This document shows, piece by piece, positions 1 through 10,500 of a DNA stretch of 64,000 nt; position 1 is the first letter of the stretch; each line of letters opens with the position of its first letter. The stretch comes from HdN1 sp964473645 (GTDB lineage: Bacteria; Pseudomonadota; Gammaproteobacteria; Pseudomonadales; Ketobacteraceae), in NCBI GenBank assembly GCA_964473645.1, contig CAYYPW010000007.1, positions 62,001 through 126,000 of the forward strand, written 5' to 3'. The notes under the pieces are model-generated. The model was not told where the DNA came from. It made no database searches and saw only the letters and a program-made list of their open reading frames with translations. A program made the position numbers and the translations under genes.

Positions 1-3000
1 CATTGTCGCTGCCAATGTGCAAAATCAATGTATTGAATAGGTAACGGTGGCAACAGCGCGGCAGATTTTTCCCGGTAGGCTTTATACAAGGACGCGATTT
101 CATGCGTAATCAAATTTAGCGACCAGCCATCGGACACCATGTGATGAATCGCACCCAGAATTGCATAATGCGCCACGCCATTTTCATCACGACCCAATAC
201 GACCAGCTGGCCGCGAATCAATAAATCATTAGCAATATCAAAGCGGGATTCGCAAGCTACTTTTGCGAGTGCCGGTAGTTGTTGGAAATTAACACTCAAT
301 GGATTATCAGAAAGATCCAATTGGGCAAATTTCCAAGGCGTCGCGGCTCTCACAACCACGTACGGCAGGCCACCTTCTTCACGAAAGTTGCTACGCAGCA
401 CCTCATGCCGTTCGATAATGGTCGTAAAGGCCTGATTGAAGGCCGTGACATCAAGTTCGCCCTCGATCTTGAGTGCAAACGGCATATTGTAGGCGGGATT
501 TCCTGGATCAAGCTGATCGAGCAACCACAGCTGCTGCTGCGTGAACGACAGGGGTAACTTCCCGGTGCGTGGAATAACCACCAATGGTGGCAAGCGGGCG
601 TCACTCAGCGTTCCCTGTAAGCGTTCCACTGCATTAACAAAGTCATGGACCCGCGGATTCTCAAAAAGAGTACGAACGGGAATCGAAATTCCCAGCTTTT
701 TTCTCAGTTGCGAAATTACACGGGTTGCCAATAGCGAATGCCCACCCAAGCGGAAAAAATCATCTGACGCTTTGAGCACGTTAATGCTCAACACGGATTT
801 CCAGATGTCTGACACTATTTCAAACAGTGGGGAATCATTACGTTCATCTTCAATTGCTATCTGTATTTCGTGAGATGCAGCAGTAACGACGTCACCGCAA
901 CTTAACACAATTTGCATGAGTGCGTTGCAGTGTCCATACAACCCGGTGCTGACCCAGTCGGCATCAAAAAGTGAGAGGGTTCGCATGGTGGGCAAAACAT
1001 CTGCATATTCAGCAGAAATAAAAATTTCTCCCACCTCATGTCGCGCGGCCGGAGCATCGTCTTCTGCGATAATCAAAACAGATCGGTGCCGTTCGCAGGC
1101 GCCTGTCAGCACGTCTGCAGCATCCTTCAGTGTGGACGCCACGGTATCCAGGTTATCCTGCTCCCAGACCACAGACGTCGGCACGAACGCCCAGCCAGTA
1201 CTGGCCAATTCAATCGACATTAACGCCTGCAAAGGTGACTCTGGTTTTTCCGCCAAACGACTAAGAAGCGCGACAAAGTCGTCCGCCAATTGTTGAACGG
1301 TAGAGGCAACGAACAAATCACTGCGATACTCAAGCTCGCCACGAAGCTCACCCTGCCACTCCACCATGCTCATCGACAATTCGAATTTGGCTTGAGCCGC
1401 CTGTACGGCCATGGGTTCAACGTTAACATCGGGTAGCGCAATGCCCTGCTCCATGGGCACGTTTTGTAGTGCAAACATGGTCTGGAACAATGGGGTACGA
1501 TAGAGATTTCTTTTTTCCACCAATGCATCAACCAAGCGTTCAAAAGGCACATCCTGATGAGCATAGGCCGCCAATGATTGTGCGCGAATCGATTGTACGA
1601 ATTCGACAAAAGATGCACCGGGCTTCAAGAGTCCACGAATGACGAGTGTATTAACGAAAAATCCGATCAAGCCCTCAACTGCTTCGTTATTTCTGTTGGC
1701 AATGGGTGTGCCTACGCTGATATCCCGCTGATTGGAATAGCGCGCCAACAAGGCCATATAGGCTGACAACAACACCATGTAGAGCGTTACACCTTCGCGC
1801 TGACAAAAACGAAGCAACTGTTGATGTGTGCGTGCAGGGACAGCAAACGCCAAACTCGCACCAGAGGGATTGGCTTCTCGTTTGCGCTGAAAATCTATGG
1901 GCAAACGCAACGGGCTTACATTTGACAAAATGTTACGCCAATGCACGAGCTGCTTTTCAACTTCGTCGTCGGTCAGCCAAGTACGCTGCCACGCTGCATA
2001 ATCAGCATACTGAATCGTTAGGGGTGCCATCGAAGGTTGCAGACCCAATCGATATGCGTCATAACCCTGACTCAACTCGTGGATGAACACGCCGGTGGAC
2101 CATCCATCACTCACAATGTGGTGCATGTTAGAGAGCATGACATGCTCATTAGCGCTGCAACGGATGAGCGTGACACGCAACAACGGGCCTTTGTATAAAT
2201 CGAATCGAAAGCTCAACTCATTGGTAATACGACGCTGTATTTCTGCTTCACGATCTTCATGTGCCCATGCAGACAAATCCAGCACATCCAGTTCCCAGCC
2301 GTTTTCAGCAGCAAACACCATCCATGGGCTATCGTCTTCAACAACCAGGGCAGCTCGCAGAATTTCATGCCTATTAACTATGTTCTGCAACGCCAAACCG
2401 AAGGCTTTAACGTTGAGATCACCATACATCCTGAATGCACCGGGCATGTTATACGCTGGCAAACCTGGATCAAACTGATCCAGCATCCACAAACGCTGTT
2501 GCGCAAATGAGAGAGGCATCAACCTGCTGCGCTCAACAGGTACCAAAGGGGGAACATTTTCTGTGAGTTGCGATCGCTCTACCGCAATGGCCAGTTCAGC
2601 AATGTTAGCGGCACGAAACACATCTCGCACAGTAATTGAAGTGCTATAGAATTTACGCAGCCGAGAAGCAATGCGGGTCGCGGTAATGGAATTTCCACCC
2701 AGTTCAAACAAATTATCGAGCACGCCGATATTTTCTTTGCCGAGAAACTCTGTCCAGATACCTGCGATTTCACGTTCGATCTGCGTGCGTGGTGCAACTT
2801 TTTCCGCGTAGGACCCCGATTGATCATGTGGCTCTGGCAACGCCTTGCGATCAATTTTGCCATTCGGTGTCAACGGCCAGATGTCCAGCGCCACCAACGC
2901 AGAAGGCACCATATAGTCTGGCAAGCGGGCTCGCAAGGTATCGCGCCACTGATCAGGCACAATGCCACCATCACTTAGCACGTAACCAATGAGTTGATCA

Positions 3001-6000
3001 TTACGCACCAACACCAGGCTGTCACTCACAGATACCAGATCTTTTAACGCCGCTTCAATTTCACCAAGCTCAATGCGCAATCCACGCAATTTTATTTGAA
3101 AATCTTTTCGTCCAAGATATTCCAGACTACCATCTGGCAAATAGCGGCCGAGATCACCCGTTTTATACAGCATGCCATCGCCGAATGGATTCGCCAAAAA
3201 GACAGCAGCATTCAGTTCTGGTCTGTTTAAGTAACCAAGCCCAACGCCAACGCCGGTGACAGCAATTTCACCCACCAATCCTGGCGGTAACGCTTGCAGT
3301 CGGTTATTGACGACATGCAGGTGCATATTCGGAACGGGCTTTCCAATGGGAATGAGTGTGGTCGCGAGATCAACATGCTCCAATACATGCGAAGCGACCA
3401 CGTCAGTACATTCGGTTGGCCCATAACTGTTCATAACACGTGCTTTGCATGCAGGTGACGACAACCACCCAAACATAGCTGACAAGCGAATCGGCTCGCC
3501 TCCAAGCACGACATAGCGCAGTGACGACAAGCGCGAATAATGACGGGAACGATCCGCTTCCACCAACGGATAAAACGCACTCGGCGCGCAGTTGATCCAA
3601 GTCGCTTGTTGCGCATGGATAGCATCCAGTATCGCCTCGTCATCGTAGAAATCCATGTCTGGAATGACAATCGCTCCGCCCTTGAGCAAGGGAGCAAACA
3701 GATTTTTCTGCGTAAGGTCAAAACCTACGGCTGAGATCAGAACAGGCCGATCAAATTCAGTGAGCTGTAAGGACTGGTGATACCATAATTGCAAATTGAC
3801 CTCACCCTGGTGAGTAACCGCAGCGCCTTTCGGCAGACCGGTTGATCCCGAGGTGTAAATGACATAAATCTCGCGCGTAGCTTCTGGTTTAAAAGGCAAA
3901 TTCGCTCGATCAAGGGCATCGAATGACATTGCATCTACTGCTAGCACCTCGCAAGTGCTTAGCGGTAAGCGATCGACCAACATCTTCGCTGTCAGCAACA
4001 GGCTTGCATGGGAATCTTTCAGAATATGATCGATGCGATCCATCGGATAGGCCGGATCTATCGGCACATAAGATGCACCTGTTTTTAGAACTGCCCATAC
4101 GGCAGCTACCAAATCGACACTTCGATCAAGACAAAGGCCAACACGCGTACCCGCCTTTACTCCCTTTGAAATCAAATAATGCGCCACCTGATTGGCGCGC
4201 TCATTGAGCTGCGAATAGGTCTGCTGTTTTGTTCCATGCACGATGGCCAGGCGATGCGGGGTCTTTTCTACCTGGGTTTCAAACCACTCTACGATGCTGT
4301 CATAGGGAGGCAAGTCTTGTGCGGATTGATTTTGCTCCTGCAGCCACTGGGATTCTTCGGGTAACAGATACGAAATCTTTGCCAGCTTCTCTGTTCCAGT
4401 CGCCACCTGCTTTGCAACACTGAGAAAACGCGGCAGAAAATCCAGGTCTTCAAACACATCGACATCATAACGCAACTCCAGCGTTATGGCGGCACCTTCA
4501 TCCCTTACGATGAATTGAACACCCTTGTCCACCTTGGGTGCCGACATGCACGGCTGCAGCGCAACGCCCGCGACACGAGCATCTAACACAAAGTTGTAAT
4601 AGTTATACATGAAGACAGCACGCGCACGTGGCACCCAATGGTTCTGCTCAGACAGAGAAAAACGGCGTTTGCCTTTTGCCGCATTGCGCAAACTGATCAA
4701 TTGTGCAAAAACATCAGACACGGATGCATCACCGGCGATCACGGCCTTTCGAATTACGACGGGCGATTGCTGATAATAGCAGCCAATACTGTTTGCTAAC
4801 GCTTGCGTTCTATTGGCATGAAATTCGAAGAAGGAGAAATCTTCCTCGGCACGACAATATTCTTTGAGCATTAATGCATAAATGGCTTTAAAGAAAAGCG
4901 CCGGGGTGATCTCCTGCTGTTGACACCAATCACGCAACACACTCAGTTGTTCACCTTCGATACGCATTTCATGACGACGGTCATTGAAGGGGCTAACGGC
5001 TTGCGCCTTGAAGGCAGCGACCGGTTTGCTGAAATCCAGCGGTTCGATCCCTGCAAGCGTGAATTTCCAGAAGTCGCGCACGTCTTCAGCGTCGCAGAAC
5101 TCGCCATCTTGTGCGTTATATTCAATGCAATTTTCATCTGTAGACGAGCAAGCCCTATCTGACTCGTAACAGTCTAATACAGCCTTCATCAACAGATAAG
5201 TAGACGCACCATCAAGAACGATGTGATGGCATCCCAGCACCAGCACGTGATGAGAATCCGAGAGGGTTACCAGATGAAAGTGCACCAATGGCATGTGCAA
5301 AACCGACTGCGGTCGATGCATCAATTTTTCAACGAATGACAACCATTCATTGGCGTGTTGACGGATGTCGTGCCGTACCAGCGCAATGGATGCCTTGTCG
5401 GCAATTGCAAGCCAATGGTCATCAGTGCCCGGCAGGGTGCAAGGAACGATTTGTGTACGCAAAGCAGCGTGAGCAGCGACCACATGATCAAGCGCGCGTT
5501 GCAAACGAGCAATGTCAGGCGCAAACGGCAGTTCGCAATAGATACCATAATTATTCTGGTGCGTGCCCGCATGTGCTAACTCATCCAGCAGCATCGATCG
5601 CTGATTGCCATTGAGCGGAGCCAACTTAAATGCATTGGCTGGCAGCGCAAGATGCAAATGCAAGGCGTCCTGTGACACCAACTTCAACGTTTGAATTCGA
5701 ACCTGATCATCCAACACCAACTGAGACAGTAGGTATTCAAATTGCTCAGCGACCAGTGCAACGGTAGAGGCATTAAACAGGTCAATATTATATTCAATGC
5801 TGAGGGAGTAATGTTCTTCGCTTTTTCCAACGGCGAGCAACATGTCCATCCTAGCCGCTACATGTTTGAGCGGGAGAGGTTCTACACTGACGGGGCCATT
5901 GATTGCCCCCGCATGATCCCCCACATTCAACAATTGAAACCCCACCTGTGCGACAGGAGGATAACCGGGTTGGCGCTCAACGTTGAGCGATTCCAGCAGA

Positions 6001-7199
6001 TAGTCGATCGGTACGTCCTGATGGCTGAAGGCACCTAAGGCCTGTTTTCTCGTCCGTGCAAAGTAGTCAGCAACCGTTGGATTGCCGGATAAATCCGCCC
6101 GCATCAGCAACAGGTTTACAAAAAAGCCAATGAGCTCCTCAAATTCTGCACGCGAACGACCAGCAATGGGCGATCCAACGATGACATCATCCGTCTGGGC
6201 ATATCGCCCCAACAACAATTGCCACGTCCCCAAAAAAAGCATGAAAGGTGTCAATTCATGACGCTGGCAGAACTGATGGAGAGCTGGTGACAATGCACGA
6301 GAAATGTCCTTCTGGTACACCGCACCGTGATTTCGCGGATTGGTTTGGCGTGGACGGTCGGTCGGTAACGCCAGCACTGAAGGGGCATGCGCGAGGGTGT
6401 GATGCCAATAGTCGAGCTGTTTTTTCAAGCCATCAGAATTCATCCACTGATGCTGCCAGGCAGCAAAGTCAGCATATTGAATGGTGAGTGAAGGCAGAGG
6501 ATTAGGCTGACCCGCAGCATAGCTCACATAGAGCGTTACCAGCTCCTTGACCAACACTTCCATCGACCAACCATCAGAGACAATATGATGCATGCCCACC
6601 ACAAGTACGTGCTGTTCGTTGGAACGCTTTAGCACCTGTACACGAAACAGCGGTCCCGTTGCCAGGTCGTAGGGGGTCAATACCTCTTTATCAAGCGATT
6701 GCTGGAGGGTGCTCTCTTGTTCCGCATCAGACAGCACGGAAAGATCCTGAAGGGACCACCCCCACGCCGCATCATCATCAATGACCTGCGTCGTTATGCC
6801 GTCTTTTTCGACAAATCGTGTGCGCAAACTCTCATGGCGCTGCACGATGGTTGCAAAAGTTTTCTGAAGCAGATCAATCCGAACTGGGCCTCGCAACGCA
6901 AGTGCACTGGCCATATTGTAAGTAACGTCGTTGGGTGTCAGCTGCGCCAGTATCCACAACCGACGCTGGCCAAAGGAAAGCACCAGGTCTTGTGCACGAT
7001 CCGCTTTGGCGATTGGCGCATCACTAAGCCGCTGGGCCTGCTTCAGGAAGCCGATGATGTCGACCTTGCGCTTAACGACTTCGGACTTGAGCTCCCCGGT
7101 AAAGACACCATCAGGCGCGCTGAAGCGAAGGTTTTCGCCCTCCAGCCACAACCGGATATCTTTTTTTGCCAAAGAGGAAAGGAACTCAACGACATTCAT
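1..7199 (-). CDS. NRPS gene D (partial, runs off left edge)
   Basis: Nonribosomal peptide synthetase read on the minus strand from an ATG at 7199, with the 3' end outside the window. The first ~55 residues (MNVVEFLSSLAKKDIRLWLE...) match the TubC-type N-terminal docking fold. Then come a C domain (HHIVSDGW), a second C-like domain C' (HHIVLDG, 5208-5228), an A domain (~2850-4290; FDLTQKN motif, code read as DLKNVGSDVK), a PCP (LGGNSITATR, ~2690), a C domain (HHIVSDGW, ~2100), a ~130-residue segment where an A domain would normally sit, a PCP (LGGHSLLATR, ~740) and the start of another C domain (HHMVSDGW, ~130). The frame was followed codon by codon from 1380 to 840 with no stop. In-frame stop codons lie just upstream of the start. 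It is the last visible gene of the assembly line, and its downstream partners and any thioesterase lie off the window. Confidence 0.95.
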   Translation of the reverse strand, partial: MNVVEFLSSLAKKDIRLWLEGENLRFSAPDGVFTGELKSEVVKRKVDIIGFLKQAQRLSDAPIAKADRAQDLVLSFGQRRLWILAQLTPNDVTYNMASALALRGPVRIDLLQKTFATIVQRHESLRTRFVEKDGITTQVIDDDAAWGWSLQDLSVLSDAEQESTLQQSLDKEVLTPYDLATGPLFRVQVLKRSNEQHVLVVGMHHIVSDGWSMEVLVKELVTLYVSYAAGQPNPLPSLTIQYADFAAWQHQWMNSDGLKKQLDYWHHTLAHAPSVLALPTDRPRQTNPRNHGAVYQKDISRALSPALHQFCQRHELTPFMLFLGTWQLLLGRYAQTDDVIVGSPIAGRSRAEFEELIGFFVNLLLMRADLSGNPTVADYFARTRKQALGAFSHQDVPIDYLLESLNVERQPGYPPVAQVGFQLLNVGDHAGAINGPVSVEPLPLKHVAARMDMLLAVGKSEEHYSLSIEYNIDLFNASTVALVAEQFEYLLSQLVLDDQVRIQTLKLVSQDALHLHLALPANAFKLAPLNGNQRSMLLDELAHAGTHQNNYGIYCELPFAPDIARLQRALDHVVAAHAALRTQIVPCTLPGTDDHWLAIADKASIALVRHDIRQHANEWLSFVEKLMHRPQSVLHMPLVHFHLVTLSDSHHVLVLGCHHIVLDGASTYLLMKAVLDCYESDRACSSTDENCIEYNAQDGEFCDAEDVRDFWKFTLAGIEPLDFSKPVAAFKAQAVSPFNDRRHEMRIEGEQLSVLRDWCQQQEITPALFFKAIYALMLKEYCRAEEDFSFFEFHANRTQALANSIGCYYQQSPVVIRKAVIAGDASVSDVFAQLISLRNAAKGKRRFSLSEQNHWVPRARAVFMYNYYNFVLDARVAGVALQPCMSAPKVDKGVQFIVRDEGAAITLELRYDVDVFEDLDFLPRFLSVAKQVATGTEKLAKISYLLPEESQWLQEQNQSAQDLPPYDSIVEWFETQVEKTPHRLAIVHGTKQQTYSQLNERANQVAHYLISKGVKAGTRVGLCLDRSVDLVAAVWAVLKTGASYVPIDPAYPMDRIDHILKDSHASLLLTAKMLVDRLPLSTCEVLAVDAMSFDALDRANLPFKPEATREIYVIYTSGSTGLPKGAAVTHQGEVNLQLWYHQSLQLTEFDRPVLISAVGFDLTQKNLFAPLLKGGAIVIPDMDFYDDEAILDAIHAQQATWINCAPSAFYPLVEADRSRHYSRLSSLRYVVLGGEPIRLSAMFGWLSSPACKARVMNSYGPTECTDVVASHVLEHVDLATTLIPIGKPVPNMHLHVVNNRLQALPPGLVGEIAVTGVGVGLGYLNRPELNAAVFLANPFGDGMLYKTGDLGRYLPDGSLEYLGRKDFQIKLRGLRIELGEIEAALKDLVSVSDSLVLVRNDQLIGYVLSDGGIVPDQWRDTLRARLPDYMVPSALVALDIWPLTPNGKIDRKALPEPHDQSGSYAEKVAPRTQIEREIAGIWTEFLGKENIGVLDNLFELGGNSITATRIASRLRKFYSTSITVRDVFRAANIAELAIAVERSQLTENVPPLVPVERSRLMPLSFAQQRLWMLDQFDPGLPAYNMPGAFRMYGDLNVKAFGLALQNIVNRHEILRAALVVEDDSPWMVFAAENGWELDVLDLSAWAHEDREAEIQRRITNELSFRFDLYKGPLLRVTLIRCSANEHVMLSNMHHIVSDGWSTGVFIHELSQGYDAYRLGLQPSMAPLTIQYADYAAWQRTWLTDDEVEKQLVHWRNILSNVSPLRLPIDFQRKREANPSGASLAFAVPARTHQQLLRFCQREGVTLYMVLLSAYMALLARYSNQRDISVGTPIANRNNEAVEGLIGFFVNTLVIRGLLKPGASFVEFVQSIRAQSLAAYAHQDVPFERLVDALVEKRNLYRTPLFQTMFALQNVPMEQGIALPDVNVEPMAVQAAQAKFELSMSMVEWQGELRGELEYRSDLFVASTVQQLADDFVALLSRLAEKPESPLQALMSIELASTGWAFVPTSVVWEQDNLDTVASTLKDAADVLTGACERHRSVLIIAEDDAPAARHEVGEIFISAEYADVLPTMRTLSLFDADWVSTGLYGHCNALMQIVLSCGDVVTAASHEIQIAIEDERNDSPLFEIVSDIWKSVLSINVLKASDDFFRLGGHSLLATRVISQLRKKLGISIPVRTLFENPRVHDFVNAVERLQGTLSDARLPPLVVIPRTGKLPLSFTQQQLWLLDQLDPGNPAYNMPFALKIEGELDVTAFNQAFTTIIERHEVLRSNFREEGGLPYVVVRAATPWKFAQLDLSDNPLSVNFQQLPALAKVACESRFDIANDLLIRGQLVVLGRDENGVAHYAILGAIHHMVSDGWSLNLITHEIASLYKAYREKSAALLPPLPIQYIDFAHWQRQ
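870..1262 (-). other. Segment replacing an A domain in gene D, module 2
   Basis: Between the end of a normal C domain and a normal PCP, gene D carries only about 130 residues instead of the ~500 of an adenylation domain. The reading frame is open throughout. None of the A-domain cores is present: no YTSGSTG loop, no GPTE, no TGD, no NGK. The segment includes ...STGWAFVPTS..., ...HRSVLIIAEDDAP... and ...FDADWVSTGLYGHCN.... I do not recognise it with confidence. It has a very faint similarity in layout to the small N-terminal part of FkbH-like domains, which is a guess. The module would need its amino acid loaded in trans, or it is skipped. Confidence 0.7.
4380..5645 (-). other. C' (second condensation-like) domain, gene D module 1
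   Basis: Condensation-superfamily domain lying directly after a complete C domain and directly before the A domain. It opens with FKLAPLNGNQRSMLLDEL, unlike the usual SxAQxRLWFLDQL opening of the preceding C domain but like the C' openings in gene C. The active-site motif HHIVLDG (5208-5228) is intact. Its role is unknown. Tandem C-family domains that act as docking or interface platforms for trans-acting tailoring enzymes are known in other NRPSs (the interface domains of siderophore synthetases). Confidence 0.75.
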
Positions 7200-7580
7200 G
7201 CAATGACCTACTTCTTCTTGTTTATAGTTGTTCTAAAAGGCGCTGGCCGACCCTAGCAGGAGGGAGCAACCACCCAAGGTGGAACCTGGCCAAAGGCCGG
7301 ATTTTAACATAACCGCTTGTCGGGTTTGGGAAGCCCAATAAGGAATTTAGGGGAAGATCACAGAGTTTTGAAGGGAAACCACGAAGAAATTTATGGCTCG
7401 ATAAGCGCTATCGTGTAAACAGCCCCTAAAGCATACCCTGTACGCGATGGATGAGCACAGCAAGACTTGGTTTTTGCTATAAGAAACATAAATATGCAAG
7501 CTCAGGCCCCCTGAAGGACCTTTGCTTGCCTATCTTGCATATACAGGGAGGGCATGACCTAAAGACTACCGAAGAAGCCC
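7200..7580. promoter_or_regulatory. Intergenic leader between NRPS genes C and D with hairpins
   Basis: 381 bases without a supported gene, between the stop of gene C and the start of gene D (both minus). It can form several stems: a 9-bp perfect outer stem (7492-7500 with 7534-7542) enclosing an inner AGGTCC/GGGCCT stem; GGCC-AAA-GGCC extended to six pairs (7286-7300); and CCACC-CAA-GGTGG (7270-7282). The first, read on the minus strand, is followed by a T-rich stretch and could be a weak terminator. The others lie in what would be the 5' leader of gene D. Unlike B/C, genes C and D are therefore not translationally coupled. No convincing promoter was identified. Confidence 0.4.
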
Positions 7581-10500
7581 TTACAGAAAGCCCTCGTCAC
7601 GGCTTTCATCACTGCTGACTGCCGCCTCAGCACTGTTTGCCGCCCACATCAATGTGTCGAGGTACGCTGCGATATCCGCTACCGTGTGCATTTCAAACAG
7701 CGCACGTAACGGGATTTCTACCTGGAACTCCGCGCGGAACTTCGATACTGCACGCGCTGCCAACAAAGAATGTCCACCAAGATCAAAAAAGTCGTCATAC
7801 ACACCGATCTTTTCGATCCCCAACACATCGCGCCAAATGACCGCAATACGCTCCTCAGTATCATTACGCGGCGCAATGAACTCCACTTTGGCATGTGCAT
7901 CCGGCGGTGGCAGGGCCTTACGATCAATCTTACCGTTAGGTGTGAGCGGCCATGCCTCAAGTGTTACGAGTACCGCTGGAATCATGTAATCGGGCAAATG
8001 CGCCCGCAAGGCTTGACGACAAGCACGCTCATCGTACTGCTGATCCGCCAGTACATAGGACACCAGACGCTCCTCAACCACCACGGTCAGGCTATCAGCG
8101 ATACCCGCTTGTTTGCGCAAAGCATTCTCGATTTCACCCAACTCGATACGCAAACCACGCAATTTGATCTGGAAGTCACGGCGTCCGATGTACTCCAATT
8201 CACCCGTTGGCCACCGGCGCACAAGATCTCCGGTTCTGTACCAACGCTCTCCCCCGGTCGCCCTACTTAAAAAGCTCTGCGCATTAAGCTCATCACGGTT
8301 GAGATAGCCGGCGCCAACGCCCTCCCCGGCAATAAACAGTTCGCCTACCAGACCAGCAGGCAACTCAATCCCCCGCTCTCCCAACACCTGAAGCCGGGTA
8401 TTGCCAACCGGGTATCCCAGCGGAATAACGTCCCAAGGCGGATTTGCATCATTCGCCAATGTATAGGCCGCTACAACATCCGAACATTCCGTGGGCCCAT
8501 AACTATTGACCAACTGACACTGGCAGCGTGGATGGGTTAGCCAGTCGTTAAGCCCGTTATAACGGATGGGCTCACCACCCAGTACGAGAAAGCGCAACTG
8601 GCTAAACGGATATCCGGCATGCGCAGTTTTTTCCGCAACAGGATAAAACGCACTGGGAGCGCAATTCACGATCGTGATGCCTTCGCGATGCAATGTATCG
8701 GCAACGAGGTCAACGTCGTACTGATCCATTTCCGGGATGACAACACAGCCTCCCACCGTCAACGCTGCAAACAAATTTTTCTGTGTAAGATCAAACCCGA
8801 TGGCGCTGACTAATAGAAATCGATCTGCCGCCGTTAATGACAGGGCCTGGGTATACCAGTGCAGCAAATTAATTTCACCGCGATGATAAACAGCAGCCCC
8901 CTTGGGCAAGCCAGTCGAACCCGATGTGTAAATCACATAGATCAGATCATCCAGGCCGGGACGTGTTTCAAGCGACGCGTCAGAGTTCGCACTCCAAGCC
9001 TGTCGCTGACTATCCATTAATAAAACCTGTTTGCTACCAACGTGTATGCCTTCCTCCTGCAAACGCGCGAAGACACACTCTTGGGTAATCAAGAAGGGAG
9101 CCTGTGAATCTTCGAGAATATAAGACAGCCGCTCCGCTGGATAATGCGCATCCATCGGGACATAGGCGGCCCCTGCTTTCATAACACCCAGCACGGACAC
9201 GAACAAATCCAGACCCCGATTAAGACAAATGCCGACGCGCTGCCCTTTGCCGACACCCTGGCCAATCAGGTAACGCGCAAGCTGATTGCTGCGTTGATCG
9301 AGTTGTGCATAGGTCAGTGCATGATTGCCACATTTAACCGCTGTGGCATCAGGGGAACGCAACACCTGCGCGCCAATTTTGTCGATCACCGTTTGATGTT
9401 GATCTAATGCAATACTTGGCCCTTGTTCTTGAGCAATAAGAGTGTCCATTTCATCAGGCAAGATGAAACTCAACTTATCCATATCGGTTACACCGTTCAT
9501 AATTTGCTGGCTTACATGAGCCATACGCTCGCCAAAACGCAAATCATCAAACTGTGAACTGAGATAAATCAGCACAAGATCAAGCCACCCATCTTGATCA
9601 TGCACCACGAATTGAATGGGGCCGTCCTGAATTTGTGGGTAGGCAAACGTTTCAACCGGTGTTCCCCACAAGCTGACCGAGGCAATAAAGTTGTAATAGT
9701 TGAACATGAAATTCAACCGACCCTGCGGTAACAACTGACGCTGCATCATGAGGGAGCAATAGCCTACTTCGCGAAGCTGTTTGCGATAAGTGGCCACATG
9801 ATCAAACAAAGAGGTCACACTTTGGCTCTGCGCAAACAACGCCTGCGGGAATACCACAGGCATAATCTGAAAGTAGTTGCCAAAGGTTTTACGATGAATG
9901 CCTGCTCGACCACCCAATACCTCTGAGATATAGAAGTCTTGCTCGGCACGACAATAGACATTGATCAGCAAGCCATACAAGGCCTTGAAGTAATAGGACG
10001 GGTGAATCCCAATCGATTTGCAATACGCGCGCACCTGTTGCCAATGGGCATCTTCAAGGCGTGTACGTTTAACAATACGCGTTGGGGTGGCTGCAGCCAT
10101 TTTGGCTTGGGGCGGCAATGAAAAATCAACGGCTTCCAACGTTGCCGCTGCATTCTTCCAATAATGCAAGGTGACATCCGAATCTGTTTCTTTACGGGAT
10201 TGGTGTACAAAATCCTTGAAGTGATCCGGAATGACAGGTGGCGTTTCGCCACGCGATATTGCCTCGGCAACCTGTATCTGGTGATAGAGATGTAATAGTA
10301 TTCCTACGCCGTCCAATAAAATATGGTTGCCTCTGAACAACAGCAGGTTTCGGTCATTCAGTTTGTAGACAAAACTCTCGCTCTGATATTCGCCATGAAT
10401 ATCGTAAGGTTGCCAGGCGATTTGCTCAGACAACTTTTCTACTTCTTCATCGTTGAGGGTACGATCCGACCAATCCACAACGGTCACACGTGCAACGGCT

